Under the pieces are notes generated by a model, which saw only the letters and a program-made list of their open reading frames with translations, was not told the origin of the DNA and searched no databases. Positions 1 through 9,465 of a stretch of 64,000 nt of DNA are shown here, one piece after another (position 1 is the first letter of the stretch; each line of letters opens with the position of its first letter). This DNA comes from DASWIG01 sp965371445 (GTDB taxonomy: Bacteria > Acidobacteriota > Thermoanaerobaculia > Multivoradales > J023): contig CBDUYN010000001.1 of assembly GCA_965371445.1 (NCBI GenBank), positions 1 through 64,000 on the forward strand, written 5' to 3'. A program made the translations under genes and the position numbers.

Positions 1-81
1 TTCGAGCCGCTCCGCGAGGCGGCGGGGGTCCCGGCGTAGGGTGAGCGTGTCTCCCTGAGGCTCGGCCGCGCGCCCGGGCAT
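1..81 (-). CDS. Possible start of a gene cut by the left edge
   Basis: An ATG at 79-81 opens a minus-strand frame that runs off the window after 27 codons (it begins MPGRAAEPQGDTLTLRR). It starts 37 bases after the stop of the minus-strand gene at 119-349, which would fit a downstream operon partner. No strong ribosome binding site is visible and no family is recognisable from so short a piece. It may be chance. Confidence 0.3.
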   Translation of the reverse strand, partial: MPGRAAEPQGDTLTLRRDPRRLAERLE

Positions 82-118
82 GGATGCAGCTCTGCGGCTC
101 TGTCGGGATCGTAGCCCT

Positions 119-349
119 TCAATTCGCCTTCTCCAAATCGGCCAGGACGTCCGCTGCGGACTCCGCCACCAGGGCCTTGTCCAACAAGCGCATCAGGAAT
201 GCCGTATCCCGACAGTCCCGGATCGCTTGGCGGTTCTCGGGGTCGAGCGTGATGCGGTGGACCTTGAAGGCTCGGAGGATCGCTTCGGCCAAGTCCTTGG
301 CCTCCCCCCGGGCTCGCGCCTTGGCTTCACGCTTCTTGCTCTCCCCCAT
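119..349 (-). CDS. Small hypothetical protein, Rpn/Uma2 C-terminus-like
   Basis: A 76-residue helical, charged protein with a GGGGAG sequence upstream of its ATG. The block EAKDLAEAILRAFKVHR followed by a leucine-rich helix and a short acidic end resembles the C-terminal tail of the Uma2/Rpn-like protein at 31.6-32.5 kb, where EVKGKAEAILTVLAGRGLHP occupies the same position. It could be a free-standing tail left from a larger nuclease-like gene or a genuine small gene. Function unknown; the similarity is my own reading of two short sequences and needs a profile search. Confidence 0.5.
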   Translation of the reverse strand: MGESKKREAKARARGEAKDLAEAILRAFKVHRITLDPENRQAIRDCRDTAFLMRLLDKALVAESAADVLADLEKAN

Positions 350-490
350 CAGATGGGGCTCCCCGCGAGTGTCAAGGATCTTGGCGCGGTCCGCGGATCC
401 GTCCGCTCGTGCTGCGAGCCGCGGTCTGCGTCCCCTGACCTTGCCACGCAGGCCGCCAATCTCGGCGGGATTTGAAGAGAATCCTTGTGA

Positions 491-916
491 CTAGGCGCCG
501 GCCCGGGCCTCGGCACCGACCTTGACAGGACGCTTCTTCCGCCACGGCGGCTCGGGAGCTTCCCGGAACCCGTCGAGCTTGTGCCGCAGGGCGAGGATCG
601 GGTGACGCAGCAGCATCCGCGGACCCGCGTAGCGCATCGCCACCTTCATCCGTTCCCTCTCGCCCGGCCGGTAGCAGTGGATCCGGCAGTTGGCGCAAGT
701 CGACTTCCCCTCCCCGAAAGGACACTTCCGGAGCCGCAGCTCGGCGAAGGCCGCCAGCTCGGCGCAATCTTCGCAAAGGGCGACGCCTTTCAGGCCGTGG
801 GCGTGCTTCTCCCGGCAAAAAAGCTCGATCATGGCCTCCACCGTGTCCCACTCCCGCTGGAGAAGTGGCCCTTCAAACTTTCTTTCGTGGTGACGGGAAA
901 AGAGGTTCGAAAACAT
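491..916 (-). CDS. ygbA: YgbA-type nitrous oxide-stimulated promoter family protein
   Basis: A 141-residue cysteine-rich protein. After about 25 variable residues come a helix around MIELFCREKHAHG, then LCEDC, then RLRKCPFGEGKSTCANCRIHCY, then MKVAMRYAGPRMLLRHPILALRH. This series of cysteines and the terminal GPRM..HPILA.RH block are characteristic of the family that includes E. coli YgbA, which is controlled by the nitric-oxide sensor NsrR. The cysteines look suited to binding zinc or another metal, but the biochemical role is not established. The start was set at the ATG at 916, preceded by GAGAGGAAG, because the frame upstream is Arg/Ser-rich noise. The tail is basic. Confidence 0.85.
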   Translation of the reverse strand: MFSNLFSRHHERKFEGPLLQREWDTVEAMIELFCREKHAHGLKGVALCEDCAELAAFAELRLRKCPFGEGKSTCANCRIHCYRPGERERMKVAMRYAGPRMLLRHPILALRHKLDGFREAPEPPWRKKRPVKVGAEARAGA

Positions 917-1132
917 GTGGCGACTTCCTCTCGACCTTCGAGAACCCGGATCCACCCGGCTCGATCGACGCCGAGAGAATACCACGAGGCAAGGCGCTGA
1001 AGCCTTTGCCACGGCGAAGAAACCAAGGAATCCGGCGTCTATATGATCTACGTCACATCGGCCCGCCCCGACGCTTCGTGAGCTTCCCGTCCGAGGAGCC
1101 AGGCCCTGCCGTCCGATCGGGTAGGACGCTCT

Positions 1133-3568
1133 TCATCCCTGCCGCTCGCGTTCTACGGCCTCGACCTCGCCGCGCAGCTTTACGGAGCGCGGATGGTCCT
1201 TGCCGAGGCTCCGCTCGCGGGTCTTCAAGGCACGGCGCAGGAGACGGTGTGCCGTCTTCAAGTGACCGTCGGCCGCGAGCACATGCGCCAGATTGGCCTG
1301 GCGCACGGCGAGGCGGAGGTCCTTCTTCTCGTAGGCCTCCTCGCAGATCCTGAGCGCGCGACGCAGGAGAATCTCGGCTTCCTGGAGACGGTTCAAGTCG
1401 GCGAGCAAAAGCCCCAGGTTGTTCAAGTGGACGGCGACGTTGGGATGTCCGGCCCCGAAAGCGAGCTCCGCCACCTCCAGGGCGCAACGCGCGAAGGGCT
1501 CGGCCTCGGCGACGCGACGCGAGCGCTGGAAGGCGAGAGCCAGGTTGTCGAGATAGACGGCAAGGACGTAGGGACCGTCCAGAAGCTCGTGTTCCCGCAC
1601 CCCGAGGTAACGCTCGACGCTCGTCGCCTTGCCGCGCGGCCTCTGCTCGGCGGCGAGCGTCTCCTCAAAGTGCCTGCGGCTGGTCTCCATGTCGCCGTGG
1701 ACCTGCTCGCCGATCCGGATCCAGCGGCCGAGAAAGGGCGCTTCCTCCTCGACGTGGCCGGACTTCTTGAGGCCGTCGAGAAGCCCCTCGAAGCGGGCGG
1801 CGAAGTCGACGTCGCGGCTCTTGTGCTCCTCCGCGTCCGAGTCGCCGCCGTTCGATTTTCGCCCCGCGACCTCGAGCCGGATGGCGCGGCGCAAGAGCAT
1901 TGCCGCCTCGTCGCCGAGGTGGCGGCTCAGGAGATAAAGGCCCAACTGGTTGAGCAACCGCGCCGTGGTGCGCGGCCATCCGGCGTCCTCGGCGTAGGCC
2001 GCGGCACTCCTCGCGTGAGGCTCGAGCAGCTCCCAACGCGCCCAGCTCTCCTCCTCGAAGGGACGCCGCGGCGCAAACCGGGCCACCAGGACGAGCGTTC
2101 GGGCGACCCAGTCCGGCCGCCGCGCCGCCGGCACGCCCGCGCGCACGAGCTCCTGGATCCAGGGATGGACGAAGATGCGCTCTTCGACGGCTGTCCCCGG
2201 GGGGGCGGCGGCCGCCTGCAAGCGGATCGTCGCCGTCGCTTCAAGCTCCAGGAGCGCGTCGCGGACCCGCCAGGCCGGCGGCGTCTCGCCGGTTTCCTGA
2301 CAGAGGTCGCCAAGCGCCTCGCCGAGCTCGCGCGGCTCGTCGAGAAGCGCCGTCGGAATCGGCGCCGGCCCGAGAAAGCTCAACAGGCGAAGCAGGGTGC
2401 GTCCCGGAGGAGAGATCCGGGAGAACGATTCGTGAAAGACCGAGGCCGTCCGGCCCCGGCGCTTCAAGACCGTCCGCAAGCGCTGGCTCTCCAGCTCCTT
2501 GCGGTAGGCGCCGAAGCTCGTGCGCCGGCCGGCGACCGCGGCCGACGCCAGCTCCAGGACCGAGGGTAGACGATCACAGCGGTCGACGAGCTGGCGCGCC
2601 TCGGCCGCGTCGTCCGACGCTTGGATCCGGCCCGCGGCGTTTCTCTCCAGCAGCAGCCGCTGCGCCGCGCCGACGCCGAGGCGTCCCAGCTCGCGCGCTC
2701 GCCAGCCTTCCTTCCAGCGGACCCGGCGCGAGATCGCCAGCAGATGGCCGCTCGGCGCGAGGCCTCCGGCCAACTCCTCGACGGCTTCGGCGGTCTCGCC
2801 GTCGGCCACGTCGTCGAGGATCAGGAGCCATCCCGGGTGGTCCCGGAGCCAGAAGGCCACCTCCTCGGCCCCCTCCCGGAGGTCGGCGGAGCGCTCCAGG
2901 CCGAGCCACGGTCCGAGCGCCGCCAGCTGCGCGGCGAGCGTCGCCACCGAATCGGCCCTGGCATAGAGCAGCGCCGTGTAGCAGTGATGAAAGCGCCAGG
3001 CGTACTCGACGGCGAGCCGCGTCGCGCCGACGCCCTCGACGAGCCCCGGGACCTGGACCAGCACCGTCGGCTCGCCGGCCGAGCGCGCCAGCTCGTCGAG
3101 GACGGCTTCACGTCCGCGAAACGCCTCGCCGATCGACGCGAGCGGCAGGTTGTAGCGCGGCGGATCGGCGACCGCGGCGAGGGATTCGGGAGATGGGAGC
3201 GGTCGTCCCGACGAGCTCCAGACGATCCGGTCAAGCTCCTGGGGGCCGACGCCGTGGCGCAGGTCGAGCCACCCCGCGCCCTGGAGCCACGGCGGTACAG
3301 GCGACGACTCGGCACCCGGCAGCAGGACGGGGATCACCGGGACGTCCCGAAGCGTCCACTCGAGCAGGCGCCCTTGTCCCTCCGGTGAGCGCCAGGGGGT
3401 CCCTCCCGGCCCGACGAAGGCCACTAGCGCCCGGGTGTCGCGGAAGCTTTGGCTTCCCGCCTCCTCAAAAGCCAGGCGCAGCCCGCGCCGGCCGAGCGCA
3501 CGGGCGACTTTTCCGACCGCCCGCCGGTCGCCGTCCGAGCAGGCGAGCAGCAGGTCAAAGCTCGTCAT
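1133..3568 (-). CDS. TIR-like/NB-ARC/TPR STAND protein with degenerate active sites
   Basis: An 811-residue protein. Residues 1-115 form a shortened TIR-like domain: FDLLLACSDGDRRAVGKVARAL, ALVAFVGPGG.PW, VIPVLLPGA and WLDLR are the usual strands, but the segment that normally carries the catalytic glutamate between strands B and C is largely missing. Residues 145-400 are an NB-ARC-type ATPase: the P-loop GLVEGVGATRLA (175-186) has Ala where the Walker A lysine should be, while Walker B LLILDDV (248-254) is intact. The last 120 residues hold kinesin-light-chain type TPRs (HLNNLGLLLADLNRLQEAE and similar). STAND proteins of this shape are usually NTP-driven sensors in defence or signalling. 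The start overlaps the end of the 45-aa gene at 3555-3692, so the two are probably translationally coupled. Confidence 0.8.
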   Translation of the reverse strand: MTSFDLLLACSDGDRRAVGKVARALGRRGLRLAFEEAGSQSFRDTRALVAFVGPGGTPWRSPEGQGRLLEWTLRDVPVIPVLLPGAESSPVPPWLQGAGWLDLRHGVGPQELDRIVWSSSGRPLPSPESLAAVADPPRYNLPLASIGEAFRGREAVLDELARSAGEPTVLVQVPGLVEGVGATRLAVEYAWRFHHCYTALLYARADSVATLAAQLAALGPWLGLERSADLREGAEEVAFWLRDHPGWLLILDDVADGETAEAVEELAGGLAPSGHLLAISRRVRWKEGWRARELGRLGVGAAQRLLLERNAAGRIQASDDAAEARQLVDRCDRLPSVLELASAAVAGRRTSFGAYRKELESQRLRTVLKRRGRTASVFHESFSRISPPGRTLLRLLSFLGPAPIPTALLDEPRELGEALGDLCQETGETPPAWRVRDALLELEATATIRLQAAAAPPGTAVEERIFVHPWIQELVRAGVPAARRPDWVARTLVLVARFAPRRPFEEESWARWELLEPHARSAAAYAEDAGWPRTTARLLNQLGLYLLSRHLGDEAAMLLRRAIRLEVAGRKSNGGDSDAEEHKSRDVDFAARFEGLLDGLKKSGHVEEEAPFLGRWIRIGEQVHGDMETSRRHFEETLAAEQRPRGKATSVERYLGVREHELLDGPYVLAVYLDNLALAFQRSRRVAEAEPFARCALEVAELAFGAGHPNVAVHLNNLGLLLADLNRLQEAEILLRRALRICEEAYEKKDLRLAVRQANLAHVLAADGHLKTAHRLLRRALKTRERSLGKDHPRSVKLRGEVEAVERERQG

Positions 3569-3692
3569 CTTCCGTCCCCGACACGTCGACCAGGATCGCG
3601 TCGAGGAGCTCCAGGTTCTCCTCCTGGTCGTCGCCGGCCAAGAGGGTCGCGGGCTCGTTCTCGTTTGGCAGGGCGGCGGGCCCAGGGATCAT
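3555..3692 (-). CDS. 45-aa acidic protein coupled to the STAND gene
   Basis: This short frame starts at an ATG (3690-3692) with GGAGG five bases upstream and its last 14 bases overlap the start of the STAND gene. The product starts MIPGPAALPNENEP and ends in an acidic stretch (ENLELLDAILVDVSGTEDDEL minus its last residues), with no cysteine and no signal peptide. Tight coupling to a sensor ATPase suggests a ligand, chaperone or inhibitor of that protein, but this is inference. I recognise no family. Confidence 0.6.
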   Translation of the reverse strand: MIPGPAALPNENEPATLLAGDDQEENLELLDAILVDVSGTEDDEL

Positions 3693-3799
3693 CTCTACCT
3701 CCGGGTAGCTCAAAGTCGGACGGTCGTGCCATTCTATCCGGAGGATCGGACATGCTTCGAGGAAGAATTTGCCGGTCCGGGGCGAACCCGTTTCGTCCC

Positions 3800-5287
3800 T
3801 CAGGCCAGGGCCGCCTCGCCCTCGGCAAGCTTCTCCCACTTCGACTCCGGCAACGGGAGCTTGCGCGCGACGCGCAGGCCATAGTCCGGGTCGGCTTTGA
3901 AGAAGAGCTCGAGCTGGCGCAGCTGGACCTCCTCGCGCGCCTGGCCGAGAGCGCCTGCGATCGCCGATGTCAGACTGTCTTTTTGGACATCGTTCATCAG
4001 GCGGAAGAGGTCGCCCGGCTGAGTATGGTCGTCATTGCCGTCCCGGTGATCATAACGGTCGACCGTGACGTCGCCGAGCGGGAGCGGCGGCTCTTTGTAG
4101 TCCGGTGCCTGCTTCGGGGCGTCGTCGTAGCTGTTCGGCTCGTAGTTCGGGGCACCGCCGCCGTAGCCCTGCGACATGACGCCGTCGCGCTGGTAGTGGT
4201 GCACCGCACAACGGGGCTTGTTGACCGGTAGCTGCTGGAAGTTCGAGCCGACGCGGTAGCGATGGGCGTCCGCGTAGCTCATGAGCCGCGCCTGGAGCAT
4301 CTTGTCGGGGCTCCAGGAGATCCCAGGCACCGCCGCGCTGGGGCTGAAGGAGGACTGCTCGACCTCGGCGAAGTAGTTTTCTGGGTTGCGGTTGAGCTCC
4401 AGGACGCCTACGTCGATGAGGGGGAACTCGGCGTGCGGCCACACCTTCGTCAGGTCGAAGGGGTTGTATTTGAAGCCTTGAGCCTGCTCGTCGGTCATCA
4501 CCTGGATGCAGAAGCGCCACTTCGGGAAGTCACCCCGCTCGATCGACTCGTAGAGGTCGCGCTGGTGCGACTCGCGGTCCTTGCCGATGAGCTCCACCGA
4601 CTCCTCGTCGGTGATGCACTCGATGCCCTGCATGGTCTTGAAGTGGAACTTGCACCACAGGCGCTCGCCGTCGGCGTTGATCAGGCTGTAGGTGTGGGAG
4701 CCGTAGCCGTTGACGTGGCGGAAGCTCTTGGGGATGCCGCGGTCGGAAAAGAGGACGGTGACCTGGTGAAGCGACTCGGGGGAGAGCGACCAGAAGTCCC
4801 ACTGCATGTCCATGTCGCGCATGTTGGTCCTGGGGTGGCGCTTCTGGGTGCGGATGAAGTGGGAGAACTTGTAGGGGTCGCGAATGAAGAAGACGGGCGT
4901 GTTGTTGCCCACCATGTCCCAGTTGCCTTCCTCGGTGTAGAGCTTGAGCGCGAAGCCGCGCACGTCGCGCTCGGCGTCAGCGGCGCCGCGCTCGCCGGCG
5001 ACGGTCGAGAACCGCAAGAAGGCCTCGGTCTTCTTGCCCACCCCCGAAAGGAAAGCGGCCTTGGTGTAGCGCGTCACGTCCTGGGTGACGGTCAGGGTAC
5101 CGTAGGCCGCGGAGCCCTTGGCGTGGACGACGCGCTCGGGGATGCGCTCGCGGTTGAAAGCCTGCATCTGCTCGAGGAGCTGGACGTCCTGCATCAGAAG
5201 CGGCCCGCGGGGGCCGGCGGTCAGGGAGTTCTGGTTGTCGGCGATCGGCGCGCCTTCGGCGGTCGTCAGGGTCTTTTTCTCACTCAT
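3800..5287 (-). CDS. katA: Haem catalase (KatA type, small subunit clade)
   Basis: A 495-residue monofunctional catalase that dismutates hydrogen peroxide to water and oxygen. It has the distal histidine in ERVVHAKGSAAYG, the distal asparagine in GNNTPVFFIRD, the haem-proximal region RLMSYADAHRYRVG with the ligand tyrosine, and the NADPH-type C-terminal domain ending around KPRCAVHHYQRDG. Length and motifs match the small-subunit clade. It is transcribed alone: a 260-base leader separates it from the toxin-antitoxin pair upstream and its stop lies 108 bases before the 45-aa gene. I see no clear OxyR or PerR site in the leader. Confidence 0.97.
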   Translation of the reverse strand: MSEKKTLTTAEGAPIADNQNSLTAGPRGPLLMQDVQLLEQMQAFNRERIPERVVHAKGSAAYGTLTVTQDVTRYTKAAFLSGVGKKTEAFLRFSTVAGERGAADAERDVRGFALKLYTEEGNWDMVGNNTPVFFIRDPYKFSHFIRTQKRHPRTNMRDMDMQWDFWSLSPESLHQVTVLFSDRGIPKSFRHVNGYGSHTYSLINADGERLWCKFHFKTMQGIECITDEESVELIGKDRESHQRDLYESIERGDFPKWRFCIQVMTDEQAQGFKYNPFDLTKVWPHAEFPLIDVGVLELNRNPENYFAEVEQSSFSPSAAVPGISWSPDKMLQARLMSYADAHRYRVGSNFQQLPVNKPRCAVHHYQRDGVMSQGYGGGAPNYEPNSYDDAPKQAPDYKEPPLPLGDVTVDRYDHRDGNDDHTQPGDLFRLMNDVQKDSLTSAIAGALGQAREEVQLRQLELFFKADPDYGLRVARKLPLPESKWEKLAEGEAALA

Positions 5288-5547
5288 GGCTGTCTAGTCT
5301 CCTTGGCTCTCGGCGTTGATTTCGGGGAGTTTTGTCCAGTACTGCTTCTCAGCATAACGCCGACCGCAAAGGCCGTCCAATACACTTTTCGTCTCTCGTT
5401 GATAGGAATCCCCTCTGGGGCTCTTCCGTGCTCCGGACGCCTGGCATCGCATCCCGTCCAGTCACCGTCCCCTCGCCCTTGCCACCCCTGGCGTCCTAGG
5501 GCTTCAGCCCGGTCCGGGTGGCCGCCGGCCGGCCAGGCCGCACCTTG

Positions 5548-5916
5548 TCACCTGCGGATTGGCAGCTCCCGAATCCGATAGCGTGAATCCTCTACGGTGA
5601 CGATGGCACCCTTCTGCAAAGCCTCCGAAGAACCGGCGAGGACGACTGCAAGTCGTTGAATGACGTTGCCCGTTCGAGTATTGGCCAGCCGGAAGATGAC
5701 GACACCGACCTCCCGTAGCCCTGATAGGGCGGTGATCTCCGCGAAATCGAGATCAAAGGTGAGAACGATCCTGAGTTCAGAGATCGCCTTGTCGAAGATC
5801 TCGTCATCGGGTAGGCGTTGCAGGCCCTCTTCCCGAAGGTGACTCGTCTCGTGACCCTGACGCCGCAGCCACTCGACGACTCGCGGGGATACCCCCATGT
5901 CGGCGAGAAAACGCAC
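5548..5916 (-). CDS. DUF5615 PIN-like toxin
   Basis: A 122-residue protein of the Mut7-C/PIN-like DUF5615 family. It starts MRFLADMGVSPRVVEWLRRQGHE, with the acidic residue of FLAD(M) that begins the PIN-like core, then DDEIFDKAI and VLTFDLDFAEI, where TFDxDF supplies further acidic metal-binding residues. These proteins are predicted ribonuclease toxins. The gene follows the DUF433 gene with one base between them, the standard antitoxin-first order of this pair. Confidence 0.88.
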   Translation of the reverse strand: MRFLADMGVSPRVVEWLRRQGHETSHLREEGLQRLPDDEIFDKAISELRIVLTFDLDFAEITALSGLREVGVVIFRLANTRTGNVIQRLAVVLAGSSEALQKGAIVTVEDSRYRIRELPIRR

Positions 5917-5917
5917 T

Positions 5918-6133
5918 CTAGGCGATCCGGACCTGTTCCTGCGTCAGCCAGGCGGCATACTCGATCGCTTGCTGGACGTCCTTAGGTTCCAGGTCGGGGA
6001 AGTCGTCCAGGATCTCCTGAAACGTGGCTCCGTGGGCGATCTGGCCTACGATGACGGAAACCGGGATCCGCATGCCTCGAATGCAAGCGCGTCCACCGAG
6101 GATCCTGGAATCGAACGTGATTCGGTCGAACAT
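5918..6133 (-). CDS. DUF433 antitoxin
   Basis: A 71-residue protein with the DUF433 signature: RITFDSRILGGRACIRGMRIPVSVI, then an HTH-like segment GATFQEILDDFPDLEPKDVQQAIEYA. The family usually precedes DUF5615 toxins and is thought to bind DNA and neutralise the toxin. The ATG at 6133 is the first in the frame. One base separates it from its partner. Confidence 0.88.
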   Translation of the reverse strand: MFDRITFDSRILGGRACIRGMRIPVSVIVGQIAHGATFQEILDDFPDLEPKDVQQAIEYAAWLTQEQVRIA

Positions 6134-6263
6134 GGGTCTATCGTAACGGAAACGAAGCTGGTTGGCGAGGGTGCCGGGGGGCAGAAAGAAGGCCGCTCCG
6201 CGTCGTCCTCTCGGATCGGAAGACGACGCAGAGCGCCGGGGGAAAGCTCAACCCAGGGAACCC

Positions 6264-9200
6264 TTACCGCAAGGCCAGGAACGGCGTCCGCAGCCACGCG
6301 GACAGGAAGGCCCGCCGCCGCGCCGGGTCGACGGACGACGTCACCCCTCCCGTCTTGGCTTCCTGCTCGACGTCCCACTCCTCGCGGCCCTGGCGCACCA
6401 GTGGCTCCTTGCCGCGACGCTCCAGGAGGCCGTTCAAGCCATCGAGCTCGGAGGAGAGGTAGCCCTCGATTTCCTGCTCCGCGGTCTCGAGCTCGGCGAT
6501 CAGGACCTTCGAGCGGTCCACCTGCGAGACCGTCGGACGGCCGTCGTAGGAGGCGACCTCGCCGAAGAGGTTGCCGAGGTTCTCGCGCAGCTTCTCGTCG
6601 GAGGCGAAAATCGACGTCTCGGTCGAGACCAGCTTCGTACGCTCCTTCTCGAGACGGTCGGCAAAAGCCTCCAGGCGTCCGGCGTCCTTGGGCTTCAGGC
6701 CCTCGGTACGCTCGCGGCTCTGATCGCGCAGGTCACTCAAGACGCCGATCAGGTAGGTCAGGTCGGCCAGGCGGTCGTAGAGCTCGTTCGAGAGCTCCTG
6801 CTGCGCCCGTCGGTCCTCGGCCGAATGCCGCGTGCGGGGATCGGGGACGAGCTCCACCTCGCTCTCGAAGACCTCCTTGCCCTTCGTCATCCGGACCTTG
6901 TACTTGCCCTCCAGGACCCGCGGCCCGAAGAAGACGAAGACCATGGTCGAGGCCGGCGGCATCTGCGGCGGCTTGCGCCGCATCGGCCACCAGGCGCGGT
7001 TCAAGCCGCGCCGGCGCGACCCCTGGAGCGTCGTGATCACTTGGCCGTCGTCGTCGAGGACCTCGAGCTTGAAGTCGCCGAAGAGGTGGCGCTTCTTCAG
7101 GTAGTAGTTGACCGCCGCCGCCTCCTCGACCGACTCGCCCACGAACTCGGAGTCGCCGGAGATACCGAAGAACGTCAGCATGCTGGTGACCGTCATCCGC
7201 GCCGCTCGTCCCGGCAGGAAGGCGACGTCCTGGTCGAGGACCTCCTGGGTCAGGGACCGCAGGGGCGTGACGTCGTCGATGATGTAGATACCACGGCCGT
7301 GGGTGGCGAGGATCACGTCGTGCTCCTCGGGATGGACCACGACGTCGTGGACCGCGACCTGGGGCAGCCCCTCCTTGAACCGCGCCCAGCTCGCCCCGCC
7401 GTCGAGGCTCATGTAGAAGCCGAATTCAGTGCCGAGGTAGAGGAGGTCCGGATTGACCGGATCCTGCTTCACGACCCAGGCCCAGCCGTCGATCTCGTCG
7501 GTCACGAGAGACGTCCAGGTGGCGCCGTAGTCGCCAGTGCGGTAGACGTAGACCGCCATGTCGCCGCTGCGGTGACCGTCGAAGGTCGCGAAGGCCGTTG
7601 CCGCGTCGTGAGGGCTGGCCTGGAGCGAGGAGACCCAGGTGCCGGCCGGCAGGTCGGGGACGTTCAGGGCGACGTTCGTCCAGGTCGCCGCGCCGTCGCG
7701 GGTCACCTGCAGGTTGCCGTCGTCGGTGCCGACCCAGAGGAGCTCGGCGTCTTTCGCCGACTCGCTGATCGAGTAGATCGTGCACAGGTTCTCGGCGGTC
7801 GTGTTGTCGGGGGAGAGGCCCCCCGAGTCTTTTTGCCGTTGCTTTTGCGGATCGTCGGTCGTCAAATCCGGCGAGATCGTCTCCCACGACTCGCCGCGGT
7901 CGCGCGAACGGTGCAGGTACTGCGAGCCGTAGTAGATCGTCTTCGGATCGTTCGGCGAGAGGTGGATGGGCGTATTCCAGTTGAAGCGCAGCTCCGCCTG
8001 CCCTTCCTGCGGATAGGGCTGGATGCGCTTGACCTCGATGAGCTCGCGGTCGATGCGCATGAGCGCTCCACCCTGGGCTTCGGTGTAGAGGACGTTCGGA
8101 TCGTCGCGGTCGGCGAAGGCCCAGAAGCCGTCGCCGGAGCCGATCAGCTTCCACTGGGCGTTGGTGATGCCGCCCGAATTGCGCGACGGACCCATCCAGG
8201 TGTTGTTGTCCTGGAGGCCGCCGTAGACGTTGTAGGGCCATTCGTAGTCGTGGCTCACGTGGTAGAGCTGCGAGATCGGCAAGGCCCGGGCGTGGCGCCA
8301 GTGGCTCGCCCGGTCGTTCGAGACGTAGAGGCCTCCGTCGGTCCCCAGCAGGAGCTCATGGGGATTCTTGGGATTGATCCACAGGGCGTGGTGGTCGGGA
8401 TGGATCCCCCGGAAGCTGAAGCCGGCGCCGAAAAGCGCCGTCATGGTGTCGCCGCCGTCGACCGAGATCGTCAGCATGAAGCCGGGCTTGTAGACGCGGT
8501 TGAAGTCGACCGGGTCGACCACGAGCTCGCTGAAGTAGAACGGCCGCATCGTGACGTTCGTCGAGGAGTCTTTCTTGCTCCAGGTCTCGCCGAGGTCCTC
8601 GGAGCGGAAGAGGGCGGTTTCCTCCGCCTCGACCGTGGCGTAGACGACGCTGGGGCGCGACGGCGCCACGGCGACGGCGATGCGTCCGAGCTCGCCCTCG
8701 GGCAGGCCCTCGGTCAGCCGCTTCCAGGTCTCGCCGCCGTCCGAGGACTTGTAGAGGCCGCTCCCCGGCCCGCCGGACTCGAAAAAGTCCGGCCAGCGGC
8801 GGAACTGCCACATGGCGGCGTAGAGGATCCGCGGTTCCTGGGGATCGAGGTCGATGTCGGCACAGCCCGTGTCCTCGTCGACGTAGAGGATCTTCTTCCA
8901 GGATTCGCCGCCGTCGGTGGTCTTGAAGACACCGCGCTCAACGTTTGCGTCCCAGAGGTGGCCGGTGGCGCAAACGTAGACGACGTTGCCGTCGGCCGGG
9001 TCGATGCGGATCGTCGAGATGCGCTCGCTGTCGTTCAACCCGACGTCCGTCCAGCTTTCGCCGCCGTCGGTGGACTTGAAGACCCCGCGGCCCACGGAGA
9101 CGGTGTTGCGGGTCCAGGACTCGCCGGTCCCGACCCAGACGACCTCGGGGTCCTGCGGGTCGATCTTGACGGCGCCGATCGACTGCGGGTGGTCGTCGAA

Positions 9201-9461
9201 GACAGGCTTGAAGCTAAGCCCGGCGTCGATGCTTTTCCAGACGCCGCCCGAGGCGGCGCCGACGTAGATGGTGAGCGGGTCCTCGGCCACGGCGTCGAGG
9301 GCGGAGATCCGTCCGCCCGTGACCGCCGGCCCGATGGCCCGGGCTTTCAAGCCGCCGAAGGTGGCGGAGTCGACCTTGGAGAAAAGCGCTGCCGGAACGG
9401 CGAGGCCCAGGAGGGCCATCGCCGCGACGGCGACGCGAAGCAGCCGCCGTTCGCTCCGCAT
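6264..9461 (-). CDS. Secreted sortilin/VPS10-type beta-propeller protein
   Basis: A 1065-residue exported protein. A hydrophobic signal segment (LLRVAVAAMALLGLAVPAALF) is followed by many propeller blades with Asp-box/BNR-like motifs such as STDGGESW, TTDGGESW, SSDGGETW, RSEDLGETW and SLDGGASW. The C-terminal 250 residues form a helical region with several charged coiled segments. This large propeller family is common in Acidobacteriota and Bacteroidota secretomes; substrate unknown. Start set at the ATG at 9461 because the 13 codons upstream come from a short repeat shared with other sites (see repeats). It lies 35 bases downstream of the LolA-like gene, probably in one operon. Confidence 0.88.
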   Translation of the reverse strand: MRSERRLLRVAVAAMALLGLAVPAALFSKVDSATFGGLKARAIGPAVTGGRISALDAVAEDPLTIYVGAASGGVWKSIDAGLSFKPVFDDHPQSIGAVKIDPQDPEVVWVGTGESWTRNTVSVGRGVFKSTDGGESWTDVGLNDSERISTIRIDPADGNVVYVCATGHLWDANVERGVFKTTDGGESWKKILYVDEDTGCADIDLDPQEPRILYAAMWQFRRWPDFFESGGPGSGLYKSSDGGETWKRLTEGLPEGELGRIAVAVAPSRPSVVYATVEAEETALFRSEDLGETWSKKDSSTNVTMRPFYFSELVVDPVDFNRVYKPGFMLTISVDGGDTMTALFGAGFSFRGIHPDHHALWINPKNPHELLLGTDGGLYVSNDRASHWRHARALPISQLYHVSHDYEWPYNVYGGLQDNNTWMGPSRNSGGITNAQWKLIGSGDGFWAFADRDDPNVLYTEAQGGALMRIDRELIEVKRIQPYPQEGQAELRFNWNTPIHLSPNDPKTIYYGSQYLHRSRDRGESWETISPDLTTDDPQKQRQKDSGGLSPDNTTAENLCTIYSISESAKDAELLWVGTDDGNLQVTRDGAATWTNVALNVPDLPAGTWVSSLQASPHDAATAFATFDGHRSGDMAVYVYRTGDYGATWTSLVTDEIDGWAWVVKQDPVNPDLLYLGTEFGFYMSLDGGASWARFKEGLPQVAVHDVVVHPEEHDVILATHGRGIYIIDDVTPLRSLTQEVLDQDVAFLPGRAARMTVTSMLTFFGISGDSEFVGESVEEAAAVNYYLKKRHLFGDFKLEVLDDDGQVITTLQGSRRRGLNRAWWPMRRKPPQMPPASTMVFVFFGPRVLEGKYKVRMTKGKEVFESEVELVPDPRTRHSAEDRRAQQELSNELYDRLADLTYLIGVLSDLRDQSRERTEGLKPKDAGRLEAFADRLEKERTKLVSTETSIFASDEKLRENLGNLFGEVASYDGRPTVSQVDRSKVLIAELETAEQEIEGYLSSELDGLNGLLERRGKEPLVRQGREEWDVEQEAKTGGVTSSVDPARRRAFLSAWLRTPFLALR

Positions 9462-9465
9462 GACT

